A model generated the notes under the pieces. That model had not been told where the DNA came from, did no database searches, and saw only the letters and a list, made by a program, of their open reading frames with translations. From Rhodotorula mucilaginosa (lineage: Eukaryota > Basidiomycota > Microbotryomycetes > Sporidiobolales > Sporidiobolaceae), in assembly GCA_034406715.1 (NCBI GenBank), contig CP137872.1, forward strand, positions 806,001 to 870,000: a stretch of 64,000 nt of DNA, in the 5' to 3' direction. The translations under genes and the position numbers were made by a program. Shown piece after piece: positions 10,886 to 22,600 of the stretch. The stretch's first letter is position 1. Every line of letters starts with the position of its first letter.

Positions 10886-12923
10886 ATGGCTACACAACTG
10901 GCGCTGGCCGGGTTGTCGTACTTGCCGGGCGGTGGGTTGTTGATTTCGACGGTCAACACGGCGAGTTCGACGACGACGAGCGTCCTCAAGTCGGCGTGGA
11001 CGGGTCGGCCGAGCACGAGCACGAGTACGACGAGGCGGACTTCTGGGTCTACGTTCTTTGCGCGGTCTCCCTCTGTCGGGTACGAGGACTCGTCGCTCGA
11101 GTCGGCGTCGTCCTTGTTGGCGCCGAGCACTCCGCCTCCTCCCGCCACGTCGCCGCCTCTCCGCCCGCTCATGCTCAGCACCCTCAGGCAGCACAGGACT
11201 ACCACCCACCACCACCACCACCAGAGGAGCAGCGTGTCCATGGGCGGCCCGGACGTCATGATGCTCGGCACGACCTGCTCCGGCTGTGGCACCCACGTCC
11301 AAGTCCAGGTCCCGCCCTGGATGCTCACCGCCATAGAAGGGAGCCAGCACCGCTACAGCGACACCTGGCGCGACGACCAGGACCACCACTACCACCACTC
11401 GTCGTCCGGACCACCCGGAGCACGTGCGCCGAGGATTGAAGGGCAGCAGCAGCCGTACAGGCGCCCGAGGCAGGCCGACTGGAGGAGCACGATCGTACAC
11501 ACCGCCATAGGGACCGCACACGCCATCAAGGCCTCTCCGGTCCGTCCCCCCAGCCCTCTCGTCCCCTCTCGAACCCGTCGAGCTGATAAGCCCCCCCTCC
11601 GCGTCCGACACGTGACAGATCCCCGGCTTGATCTTGACCTTTTTCCGCGCCATGTTTGCCTTTGCCTTGCTCCTCGACGCGAGGTTCTCGTTGCACCAAC
11701 GCGCCGCCGTCATCCTGTCGAGGTTCCTTGAAGGACTCGTCGAGATCGAAAAGGAGGTCGGCGTCATGAGGGGAGCTGGGGAGGCGCTCAGCATCGGATG
11801 GTGCGCTCTGACGTGCTCGCTTGCTCTGTCTGCTAGACTCTAGACTGACCGTCCTCTCTACCCGCAGGGAAGCGACCGTGAAAGGCATCATCGGTCAGCT
11901 CTTCCCGGTTTCCTGCCACTTCCCCTCTTTGCTGACTCGCAAACACTCGCAGCTTTCGCCAAAGCCGACTCGTTCGCCAACACCTACTCCACGCACGACC
12001 AACCTCGCAAGACGTCGCAGCCGACTACGTCCATCTTTACTCGTCAGCAGCCCTCCTCGCAGCACAACTCGCGCGAATCCGCGCAGCAGAGCTCCTACTT
12101 CCCGCCGTACCATGAAACGCACACCTATACGGCGGCGAAACCTGCGGAACCCGCGCCTTTCTTCAACACGAGCGGCGACTATCCTCGACACGCCTTTTCT
12201 TCCGGACAAGGTGGCGGCGTCCTCCTGGCCGACTCGGAGGAGGACGAGCAAGTCTCGACTTCGTCGCCTCGCCTTGGGGTCGACCTCGACTACAGCCACG
12301 AGACGAGTTGCCCGCCTTCTCCTCCGCCACCTCCGTCGACCTCCACCGCTCATGGACGGGCAGAGATGGCCCACCCTCGTCCGTTGAGGAGGACGCCCAT
12401 GTCCTCGCCGGCTCTTCAATCCGCCTACCTCGCCCAAAGTGGCGGGAGCAGGAACCCGACCGGACTTCCCACTTCCGCTTCCGCCACGTTTGGTCAATCG
12501 TCGTCGTCGTCGTCGAGCATGATGACGACGACTTATCCCTTCCTGGCGAGCTCCTCCTCGCCGGCCGAGACGCTGTTGCCGCCTTACGAACCCACGGGTC
12601 GAGCTGGCACCAAACCTCATCCTCTTCATCACTCTGCGGTGGCCGCGGGAAGCAGCAGCAGCAGTTACGGCACTACCGACGGCGGCGGCGGAGGTGGAGC
12701 GCTCCACCTGCGCCATCACCGCAGTCGTTCCGGACCTGGGAACACGCATGGAGGCGACGACGGCGGAGGAGGAGGTCTTCTCTACCTCGCGCCCGGCGGT
12801 GAACTGCTCTCGAACGGTGGCGGAGCTATGCCAGGTCCGCCGCCGCCTTCGCCCGTCGGGAGCCGAGCAGGCTGGGCCGGCAAGGCGATGCTCGGACTGG
12901 CCGAGCGCATGAAGGTCATCTGA
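10886..12923 (+). CDS. Hypothetical low-complexity protein
   Basis: I do not recognise a family. The predicted protein begins MATQLALAGLSYLPGGG and has a Ser/Thr-rich stretch, then a His-rich run (about residues 100-115, encoded near 11205-11225). After an intron at about 11544-11614 comes a helical segment of about 60 residues (ILTFFRAMFAFALLL, then LHQRAAVILSRFLEGLVEI). Two more introns join WEATVKGIIAFAKADSF. The rest is disordered, with Ser, Gly, Pro and Tyr-rich tracts including a run of Gly codons near 12682-12700. It ends GLAERMKVI with TGA at 12921-12923. The hydrophobic helical core could bind membrane or partner proteins. The exon joins keep the helical region in frame, which supports a real gene; function is unknown. 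Confidence 0.6.
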
Positions 12924-13209
12924 TCACACACTCGCCATCTCACGCTTTTCCTCCTCGTTTCCCTCATGACCACATTTGTACCATGCCTCCTTTTGACTAC
13001 CCCTAATCCTCGTTGTCTTGCCTGCTCCCAATCGGTGTTGTCCGTTTCTATAGACTCGTGTTTTGTCTTTGTTGCCTCCGCTTCTAATTAGCTTTCCCGT
13101 CCGACTTTGTCGACTTGATGTATCCATGCCGTTCCTCACTCTCTTGGCAGTTGAAGAGAATAACTCTATACGCCGCGAGGAGAGGGTGCACCTCGATTGC
13201 AACACGGCT
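12924..13209. terminator. Convergent 3' ends
   Basis: This 286-bp gap lies between the 3' ends of a + strand gene and VPS53 on the - strand. It contains T-rich and C/T-rich tracts such as CTTTTCCTCCTCGTTTCCC near 12942, consistent with polyadenylation signals for both genes, though no exact site can be fixed. Confidence 0.35.
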
Positions 13210-16200
13210 CTACTGACCTGTGCTCGATCCAAAGAAGCGAGTTCCCAGCCGAGCTCCTAATCGCGCAAATGCCGGACCTCCTTGTCCCTGGGTTGCAGCG
13301 GGTGTTCCAGCTCGGCTGCCCTCTCGACTTGACCCGACACCGAGGCCCGGAAGGCCAGGGAGTCCATGTCCCGCACCGCCGACAGAGGTGGTGGCGCCAA
13401 AGCCAAACAGTCCGCCACCGTGACTCGGGAGCGTCGGCGACTGCAGGCCTGACCCGGAAGGAGAATTGAGAGAGGTATGGGCCGCGGGATCCATGTCGAG
13501 CGTGGTGAGGAACGAGGTGTCGGCGAGGCCGCTCGCGGTCGACGTCTTGGCAAGGAAGACATCGAGCAAGTGATTCTGGTCGGCTCGGCGGACACCCTGA
13601 GGGAGAGCCACATAGTCTCGGTCAGCATGAATACGAAATCCGGGAGCGTTGAGAAGCGCACCTTGAGCTCGAGCAGCTTCTGAAAATCGGAAAAGGACTG
13701 GCACGGCACGAGCAAGAGATAATGCCGGACGAATTCTTCGGCCGGGTCTTCCGGGCTCATGATGACCTTGAGCAAGGTATCAATATTCTGCACGCTCCGC
13801 GCGACGTAGCGGGAGTATCTGACCGCGCAATATGAACATGCGAAGTCAGTTCCCAACGCATTGCCGCGGCATTGACGCGCATCACTCACGATGTCGGTAT
13901 AGGCGCAGTGTCTCCGGGTGCGACGACAAGGTGCAAAAGAGTGTTCTTGATGCCTTGCAAGTCGAGAAGGATCTGTGATGGCAAAGCAAGTGAGCTCCCC
14001 GGCGCACGGTGCAGCGGTTAAGACGTCACGATCGAAGCGACGCACCTGTTCTGCGCCGATCTGAGTGATGGGACGACACCGGACAATGGTCTGGGTGAAC
14101 TTGGCAAGGACGAGTCTGCGGCGCAGGCAACGGGTGAGCAAGCCAGCTCCAACCTCAAGACCGCCCAGAGAAGACAAGACCCACCCGACGATTTTGTCGC
14201 AGGTGCTCCGCACATATTTCTTCTGCTCGACACCGTCCCGGACCGCATCGACGACGGTATTGAGCGCCTTCGCCAGCTCCGCGACATAGCCGCTTTCCGA
14301 GCTGACGTACTCAACCTCCCTCCACGGGTTCCGCGCCATGCTCGCTAAGCAGGGTTCGATCGTGAACTCGAGCTCGCGCATGATGGCGAGGAGCGACGCC
14401 GAAGTTGCGCCGGTGAACAGTTCTTTCTCGGCTTCGAGCGAGACCCGATCCCGAAAGTCGGGGTGGATCCGCTCCTGTAGTCGCTCCTCCAGCTAACCGA
14501 GGAGGTAAGAGGTTCGAGTTAGCATACAAAGGCGGATTCTAGAGGAGACTTGAAAGAGCTCACCTGCGTAGCAGTTTCGTGACAGTACTCGGCCGTATTC
14601 AAGACCAAGCACGCCGTCTGCAATTCTTGCATATTCGGGCGACCTTCCGTCGACTTGCGATCGAACCTGCGTGAATGGACCTGTCAGTGCGCAGAACGGG
14701 GGGAGGGTGAGACTTTCGAAAGCCCAAACGTACTTGACGAGCGCCGCCGTGAGAACGTTCTCGGCATAAGTTTTGAGCCACTTGCGGTACACTGTGCAGA
14801 GATCCAGCAGCGGTTGCCGCGTCGACAGCTTGGCGCACCGCTCGAGCGCCTCTCGGTAAAAGTAAAAGAGCTCGGTCGATGACGGCAAGACGGCGGACGG
14901 GTTGTCGGAGGGCGAGATCGAAATGCGGGACGAGACAAAGTTCTGCATCATCTCGGAGAGCGTCCTGCGACAGGAAGGTGAAGCGGTCAACGCCAACGAA
15001 GCTGGAGATGTATAGCGTACAAGAGAAGACGCACTTGTCCTGCGCGTCGACAAAGACTCCGAGGTACGGCTCAAACACACTCGAGATGGCCTGGTCCGCT
15101 TCGACCACGCCGTAGCTGATCTGCGAGAGCCTGAGGATTTCCTCGAACTGATGATTCAGAGTTTGTGTCAGCGCTTGATGGCTCACACTAGCAGAGAGTA
15201 AGCGTTACGGACTGACCGGCAGAGAGTACTTGCGCGACATTTCGCGCTCGAAATCGGCGGTTTGGGCGATCGATTCGAGCAGCAAGCCGACACCCAGCGT
15301 CGCCGAGCTCCTTGCGAGCACACTCTTGAGGTCGTTCCTGTAGACCACCGTAGTCAAGACAAGCTAGTGCTGCACGCCCGCTTAGACGCGATTACTTACT
15401 TGGTCACCTCGCTGAACCCGGCCGTCAGGACCGCTCCGACGTTCCAAGCGGGCGGGAAGATGGCGGCGTTCTCCTCCTCGTGCGATTTGAGCACGCGCCT
15501 GAACCACGCAAAGCGACGCGTGATGTTGTCGAGCTGGCCGGCTTCGGAGGCGGCGCCAAAGATGCGGCGGTAGTCGCGGAGGAGGAGGAGCGAGTACCAT
15601 TTCAGGAGGGCGTTCCTGGAACGGGTGAAGGTTGAATCAGCGGACAGCGAAACGAGCTGAGATGCCCGGGAGCTCACTTGGCGTCCTCGCCCAAAGCATC
15701 GACGACGAGGCAAGCATCAGTAAGCTGAGCGTCCTTGCCCGTTCGAGCCGCCTCGTTCGCAAAGCTGCGCATCAGAAACGATCCGAGTCAGCCGGCGATC
15801 TCGAGGCGTGTTTACCGGAGCGGCAACTCACGCTTCTTCGAATTCGCGCATGACCTGAGCGCGCAGCACGTTCTGCACCTCGACGACGCCTCGGCTGACG
15901 GCTGCGACTCTCTCGACGCTCGAGTAGGCTTTGAAGAAGGCCGACAGCTCTTTGACAGCTCCGAGTGCAGAGGCCGTCTCGCGGTACTTGCGCGACCGGG
16001 CGAGACGGGTGAGTTGGTCAAAGGCGTGAACTGTGAGAGCGCGGGCAAGCAGGCAGCGTGAGCAGACCGGGATCTCGTATTTGATCGCGAGGGGTCCAGG
16101 GCGGTGAGGCTGTCCAAAAGAGCTCACCGAGCATTTGGAAGCGCTTGAGGGCATTCATGCTGGCGACGAGATTCCGCTTGGCCAAGTCGAGGGACTGAAT

Positions 16201-16833
16201 GTCGCGGGTAATCTCGCGCACGACTGCCTCGCTCTCGGTTGCGGCGTCTCGGATGGCTGTCACTTGCGAAAGCAGGTCCTGAGGAGAATATGCTTCGCGT
16301 CAGGATAGAGCATCGATCCAAACGAACTGAAAGACCTACGCCAATCAGCTCTTGCAGGTGGCCCATGGTGGTCGGATCTTGGTCTCGGTCGAGCAAGTCT
16401 GTCAAGAGTTCGACCTCGTGTCGGAGTGCCTGGATCTTGGTCCGCAGCAGCAAGGCGACCAGTCCCGCCTGACTCAAGCTCGTCTCTGTGTGTCAAGGAC
16501 TCGCATCAGCATGCGAGCGAGAGGACCCGGCCGGCTCTCCCCACTTGGCAGAGATGGACCCGGGAAGTGCGAGAGTGGCTACACACCGTTCGGGAGGAGC
16601 TCGTTGAGCACATCTTCAACCTGAATTCCACCAGCGCCTTCTCCGAGTCCGCCTGCTCCGCTCAGGACAAAGCTGTCGAGGGCGTCGCGCTCTGGCGGTC
16701 CGGACCGCGACGACGGCGAAGTCGATGCGGCGTGCTTCTTGGTCAGAAGCGTGAGCAGCAGCTCGGGCGGGAGCTCTGGTAGCGCGATTGGCTGCTCCGG
16801 CGGCAGCGATATGCTCGGAGTCGCCATCGTCAC
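13210..16833 (-). CDS. VPS53: VPS53, GARP/EARP tethering complex subunit
   Basis: Vps53 is a core subunit of the GARP complex that tethers endosome-derived vesicles at the trans-Golgi network. The N-terminal part has the family stretches VEDVLNELLPNG, SLSQAGLVALLL and the coiled-coil block VREITRDIQSLDLAKRNL followed by NALKRFQMLG, the strongest Vps53 hallmark. Further exons carry VHAFDQLTRLARSRKY, ELSAFFKAYSS, REFEEA and, near the C-terminus, VRHYLLLVPCQSFSDFQKLLELK. An intron then joins GVRRADQNHLLDVFLAKT and a Ser/Gly-rich tail that ends FFGSSTGQ. At least a dozen short introns interrupt the gene. Start MTMATPS at 16833 is the first ATG; the second ATG six bases later would serve equally well. 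Confidence 0.9.
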
Positions 16834-17277
16834 GACGATGCGGAGGTCGAAAAGGGCTGCATCAGGACAAGCGATCGTCTTTCTTGTGTGCGGCGCCTGT
16901 ACCGACTTTAGCAGCCAAAACGACCCTAGATAAGAAGTGTATCAATCCAAGATGCATTTGCGATTTCGACAAAAAAAGACTGATGCGAGGGATGGCGCCG
17001 AGAAGAGGGATTGAGGAGCAGGAAGGAGACCCGCTTGGGAGGAAAATATAGCAAAAGCCCAAACGCGTAATCGGATGCCTCCGCAACCCATCCATGGTGT
17101 GGAGCGACATCGTCGTACTCCGCATCCCCCAAGAGGTATATGTCGCCCCGTCTTCCTGCCCGCTCCCCTTCCCTCGCTCTGCTCTTTTCCGTCCATCGCT
17201 TTTCTTTCATATTCCATCCCCTCCACTCTCCTGCGACCTCTTTCTCCTTCGTCGGCTTGCGTGTTCCGGAGAGCGAC
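16834..17277. other. Intergenic: VPS53 promoter and SEC61 3' UTR
   Basis: Both neighbours are on the - strand. The stretch must carry the SEC61 terminator and VPS53 promoter. A pyrimidine-rich block lies at about 17150-17250. No other feature was seen. Confidence 0.45.
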
Positions 17278-19310
17278 TTAGCCCATCAGGTCGCCGAACG
17301 CCTCCATCCCCGGAGTCGACTCCTTGACAGCCATCTCTGCACGTGACGAAACAGAGGACCGGGTCAGCGACGACGAGCGAGATCCGCAAGCACGGAGAGA
17401 GTACGCACCGAAGAAGCTGTAGATGATGGTGACGCAGAGGAGGATTCCGGTTCCGGATCCGAGCGCGCCGACGAGGTCGGCCGTGACCGACAACAACCCG
17501 ATGACGGCACCACCAAAGATGGCCGCCGTCGGGATGACGCGCTTCAGCTCCTTGTACATAGATCCCTCGCGGTGACCGGCAATGACCATCTGCTGGTCCT
17601 TGAGCTGCTTGGCGACGTCGCGCGGCGAAGACCCCGAGATCTCGATCCAGGTCTTGCTGAACAGGGCGCACGCCGAGAGCATAAAGGCGATGTAGATTGC
17701 CGTGTGGATCGGGTCGGTCGCGACTTCGCGGAGCGTGCGGGGCGGCGACATGTAGTAGACGAGACCGGAGCGGGCAAAGAGCTGCGCCGAGTCCTCGAGA
17801 GGCTGTACGTGGGCCATCGGGCAGTAAGGTCAGCGAGCCGTTATTGAGGCCAACACTGACCGCAGTCAAGCCAGAACCTGCACGTACCTCCCAGACACCG
17901 ATGAGGCGGACGAGGAAGTTCTCCGGAAAGCGGTTGAACAGCATCTGGCTGACAATGAAGACGTTGCTAGTCAAGGCCGACTCGAGCATGATGCTGGCGG
18001 AGTAAAAGTCTTCGTGTCAGTAAATGCATTGTACCGCGGATTATAATACCCGACGAGGAGATGACTGACGGCATGTTGGAGGTGTAGAAGAGCTTGACGG
18101 GGTAAGTGCCGCGCTGTCCACGGAAGCGGTTGCTCTTGACGGGGATCTCGATGCGGAAGCCCTGGAGGTAGATGACGAGGGCAAAGACGGCCACAGTCGC
18201 AACGAGGTTCATGACGTTGGGCAACCGCTCGCGGTAGAACGCCTCCTTGAGCGCGCGCGACTTGTCGTTCCAGGTGAACAGGAGGTGGAACAGCGCAATG
18301 AGAGCACCCTCAAACTCGGGTCCGCGACCGGTGTTGACCGTCGTGGGCGAGAAGGCCTTCCAGACGATCGACTCGCAAATGTTGGTCGCGATGAAGAGGT
18401 TGATGCCCGAACCGAGGCCGTATCCCTTCTGGAGCAACTCGTCGAGGAGGATGACGATCAGGGCGGCAACGATGAGCTGGAGGATCAGGAGGAGGCAGAC
18501 ACCGGCGCCGAGGTCAGACGGCTGGCCGTAGAGGCCGGTCAAGACGTAGACGGTCGCCTGGCCGAACGAGATGATCAGGGCGAGGACTGGAGCGCATTCG
18601 GGGATGGCGGAGGACGGATGTCGGTGTGAGGAATATGAGTAGACGACTCGTTAGTAAGTATGCTGTCGAACAGAACTAGAGCAACCGGTAAACGCACGCT
18701 TCTGGGCGGCCCCGAACAAGGCGCGGTCCTCCTTGAGGGTAAAGTCGACCTCGATGAACCCGGCGCCCTGGAGGAGCTGGATGATCATGCCGGAAGTGAT
18801 GATGGGAGTGATACCGAGTTCCATGAGCGTTCCTCGGTTCGAGGCGAGGATGACACGCATCCAGTACAGCGGGTCTGGTGGAAGGGGGTAGGCGCGAGGT
18901 AGCCTGGAGGTCAGTCTCCTGTCCGACTGAGCACCTTGGCAGTCAAATCGGTTCCCGTCCACGCACCGGACGAGTCCGACGAGACAATTCCATAGAGCGG
19001 GATTTGCGAGCAGACGAGGAAGACGAGCAGCGTGATCGCAGTCCATCCGACCTGGGCGAGGGAGCGGCATCGTTAGCTTGGTCTTCCCATTGGACCGCAT
19101 GCACACGCGCGAGAGAGATCTACCTTGGTGTTGAACGGGATCTGCACGCAAGACAGGCGGTCAGCGCGGTTCAAGCTGTCACGACGAGATTGCGAGGTGG
19201 AGGAGGAGCAGCGAGCGGGCTACGCGACTCACCTTGCGATCGGGTGCAGACACTTCCGGGATGAGCGGCAAGAATGGCCGAACCAAGTCGAGCATACGGA
19301 ACCCTGCCAT
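17278..19310 (-). CDS. SEC61: Protein transport protein Sec61 subunit alpha
   Basis: This is the pore-forming subunit of the ER translocon, with ten TM helices. It starts [20 protein letters not shown] and uses an 18-nt exon (19124-19141) for IPFNTK. It continues with [21 protein letters not shown], then [20 protein letters not shown] (plug and TM2 region), [85 protein letters not shown] and [20 protein letters not shown]. All are highly conserved Sec61 blocks, including the cytosolic loops that contact ribosomes. It ends FGDLMG with the stop at 17278-17280. The start is fixed by the conserved N-terminal amphipathic helix. Confidence 0.96.
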
Positions 19311-19636
19311 CCTTGCTGATGTGCGCGTCTCTTGCGGGTGTCGACCTCGAGGGGCGACGACGTGGGGAGCGGAACGGCGAGCACGCGAGCGCCGGAGTGT
19401 GCGGCGGTCGAACGGAGAGAGGAAGGGGAGAGAAAGGAGAGGGAAGGAACCACTCGCTCTGTCCTGTACGCGAGCCGACCGTGCAAGCAGAGGCGAGTCG
19501 AAAGCGGACCGCCTTCACCTCGACCACGTCGCGCCATTTATATTCTTGATCACTGAGCGTCATCTCACCCGGACCCAGAAGCAACATGCACGCTTAGTAT
19601 TGACAACGACAAGATAAAGCATACTACAGTGGGGAT
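19311..19636. other. SEC61 promoter and TERT 3' flank
   Basis: The gap between two - strand genes. Read on the - strand, C/T-rich tracts lie at about 19380-19450, which suits a strong promoter for SEC61. The TERT stop lies at 19637-19639, so its 3' UTR also falls here. Confidence 0.4.
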
Positions 19637-22600
19637 CTAGATCATCCGCGCCTTGCGCTCGCCGTTCCCGCGATCCGCAAACGCAGTCGACGCGTGCCCG
19701 ACCACTTTTTGAAGGTGCACGCGCGCCCCGCCGTACATGGAACCGCGCAAGTCGCGCGCCAGCGCCTTCAGAAGCGGAGAATAGACCGCCGGGCGACGGG
19801 ACAGGACGCGGTGGAACGCATGCAGGCCGAGCCTGTTGCATAACAGAATGTCAGCGAGAACGGGTCGCAAAGGTCGGGGTGCGGGCAATTCGGACAGCTT
19901 GCCAGATCACCCAGTTCCGCCTCAACGTCATCTCGGCACCGAGCGCACGCGCCTTGACGGACCGTGCCTGGTTAACAATCGCCGACCACTGGAATGCAAC
20001 AACCTGCTGCACGTTATCTGACGGGTTTGTGCGCAAGCGCGCGATTAGTACCTTATTCCAAACCGGTCAATGCGAAGCAAAACTGACTGTAGAGGAAGCT
20101 GCTCTTGCGCCGCGCGTCGATGCCCCACTCTTGCACATAGGCCTGGAACTTGAGCGCGACGACGAGCAAGCCGCGATAGACGTTCGCGTACGCAGTCGAC
20201 GGCGAGTTGTGCGCCGTGTCGACGTACATGATCCGAGAGCGAACCTTGACAGCGCTGTCGGAACAAGGTTAGCTACGAGGCTGGACTTGCGGGAGAGGAA
20301 AAGGAAACGCTTACCGGAACATGGCGACGAGGAACGCGCGCCCGGGTTTGCGGTAGCGCTGAATCGTCAGTTGGTCAAACACATCTGCAGGTAATACAGC
20401 ATCCAGATGTCAGAACGAGGCAGATCAGAAGAACTGTACATGATGAAAGCGTACCACGTTCGGACGCCACCGTGCCGAACCGGACTTCGAGCGTCTTGGT
20501 GTCGATCAAGACACCGCACCATGGAAAGTCTATTAGTCATATGTTTGACTGTCAGTCAGGGAGTGTGCCTTCAGATGGTCGAACAGGAGCCGCACCTTCT
20601 CCGGCGGCAAGAGGGGGTACGACTTCGCCCTCGTCGAGGCAGATGTCAAAGTTGGTCAGGCGCTTTTCCGGCGAGATGGCGCAGCCGTATTCGGGTATGC
20701 CTGCCGGACAAGTGTCATGAGGCAGTGTCTTCTGGCGAGCGTCCACGAGTCCGCTCACCTGCATGCATCACGCGCAGGAAGCGCGAAGCGAGTCCGACGT
20801 CGGTCGTAACGAACAGAAAGTCGTCGACGTAGCGCATCAGGAGCTGCAGCATGCCGGACTGTCAGCGCATTCAAGGCGATCGGGAAGCAGAGTCGAGAAG
20901 GGCAGCGCGTCTCACCGACTCGTCCGCAGCCGTGAACGACAATCGCGTCTTTTCCATGTCGCCGTAGAACAAGCTGCACAGCAGACTCGACAGGATCGAC
21001 CCTTGCGGGATGCCCGTCTTCTGCCGATACAGCCTGCCGCTGACCTGTAGAAAGCATAAGCGTCAATGAGCGAGCAAACTGCCCCATGTCGGATTGCTGC
21101 CTGACCTTGACCAGATTCGTCGTAATGTGCTCGCGCAAAAGCTGCAGTAGTCGGTCACGGCCGACGTTGGTATACGCGACCTGTTAAGGGCATGCTGACA
21201 TCAGTCAACTCGTTGTCATCCGCACGCTACCGGTCAAGTTGTCCCAAGACGCACCGAATCGGACAGGATAATGTTGTGCACGTCCTGCGCGAGCTTGATC
21301 GCCAGATCTTCGAAAAGGCCGAGCTCGCCTGTGATACGAATCGAGCCGTGAGCGATAGGTCCACGCTGAAGATGGTGCCGCGCCGTTTCGAGAGCAACTC
21401 ACCGTCCGTGCAAGCCACGCGCTTGAAGCTTTTCAGCGACGAGCCGGCGACGGGCGAGACTTGCGAGTACCTCTGGATCCAGTACATCGTCTGTAGTTTA
21501 AACTGTGTGATGAGACTTTCGCTCTCTCCCATGTAGCACGTAAGGAGCTCACCTCTTCGAGAACAGCCTCGACGATCTGCAGCAGCTTGTCTTGCTGGAT
21601 CGTGTCATAGGCGGCGCGCACATCGACCTTGACAAAGTAGAGTTTCGGACTGGTAGACATTCTTCATGTCAGTATAGATTCGTCAGCGAGGAGAGAGCGC
21701 GGTACGCACAGCTTGTCGCCGCCGTGCTTGGCCAGAAGGTCCTTCTTGAACAGCCGCAGTTTCGCATAGATCTGCTGCGGGTCGACCACGAGCGAGCCTG
21801 TCAATTGCGGTTTGCGCTTCTGCATGCCATGCATGGGGAATTTCAGCACATGAGGATGACACGGGAAGGTGTTTGCTGGAGCAGGGAAACGAGAACGAAC
21901 CGCTTCAAAGGTGAGCACGTCGAAAACGCCCTGCAAGATCTTGTTGATCGGTTGTCCGACCTCACGACGACCTCCCGCCTGTCCACAGATACACAGAGAT
22001 GAGCGCCGCGCACCAAGAGGACAGGGAGTGGACGAGAAAGGAACGCACAGCAACTCTGATTGGCCGCCGAGCGAGATTGACAATCGGTCGAACGCCCGTT
22101 TCTTTCGGCAGAAGGCGGACGAACGACACTCCGAGTTCGCGCTCGCGCTGGAGCGACAGCGCCTGGACCTAATCTCGCAAGCTGGTAAGCGCTCCGCTGG
22201 TGCACGGATACCGTTCAGCGATCGAAAAGCTGGCTTACCAAGGGGACTTTTTCGAAGACTGAATCGCCAAGCTGTTTCAGCAGGGGCGCGCAGAGCGCGG
22301 TCCAGTCGTCCTGGCGGAAGTAGAGCGGACGATTCTGATGCGTCGCGGTGTCGGTCACGTAAAAAGAAGTCTGAGCGAAAGTGGAGAAGTTAGAAAGGAA
22401 GAGCAGACAGCGGAGCATTCGATCAGGACCTTACTCGGACGAGATCGATGATGAACGAATCAAAGAACCAGTACATGAACTCGCTCAGCAGCTCGAGCCG
22501 CTTGCCCGTGTCTGCGGCAGTACTGCGCTGCTGCTGGACCGGTCCTGCCGTAGACGAGCGTTTCGTGGTGGAGAGCCACTCGCAATCGAGGACCGAGAAG

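Noticed and set aside
20800-21660. Reverse transcriptase motifs might mark a retroelement
   Set aside because: Motif context ([26 protein letters not shown] with [17 protein letters not shown], and a T motif upstream) is that of TERT, the host's own gene, with many introns and no element ends.
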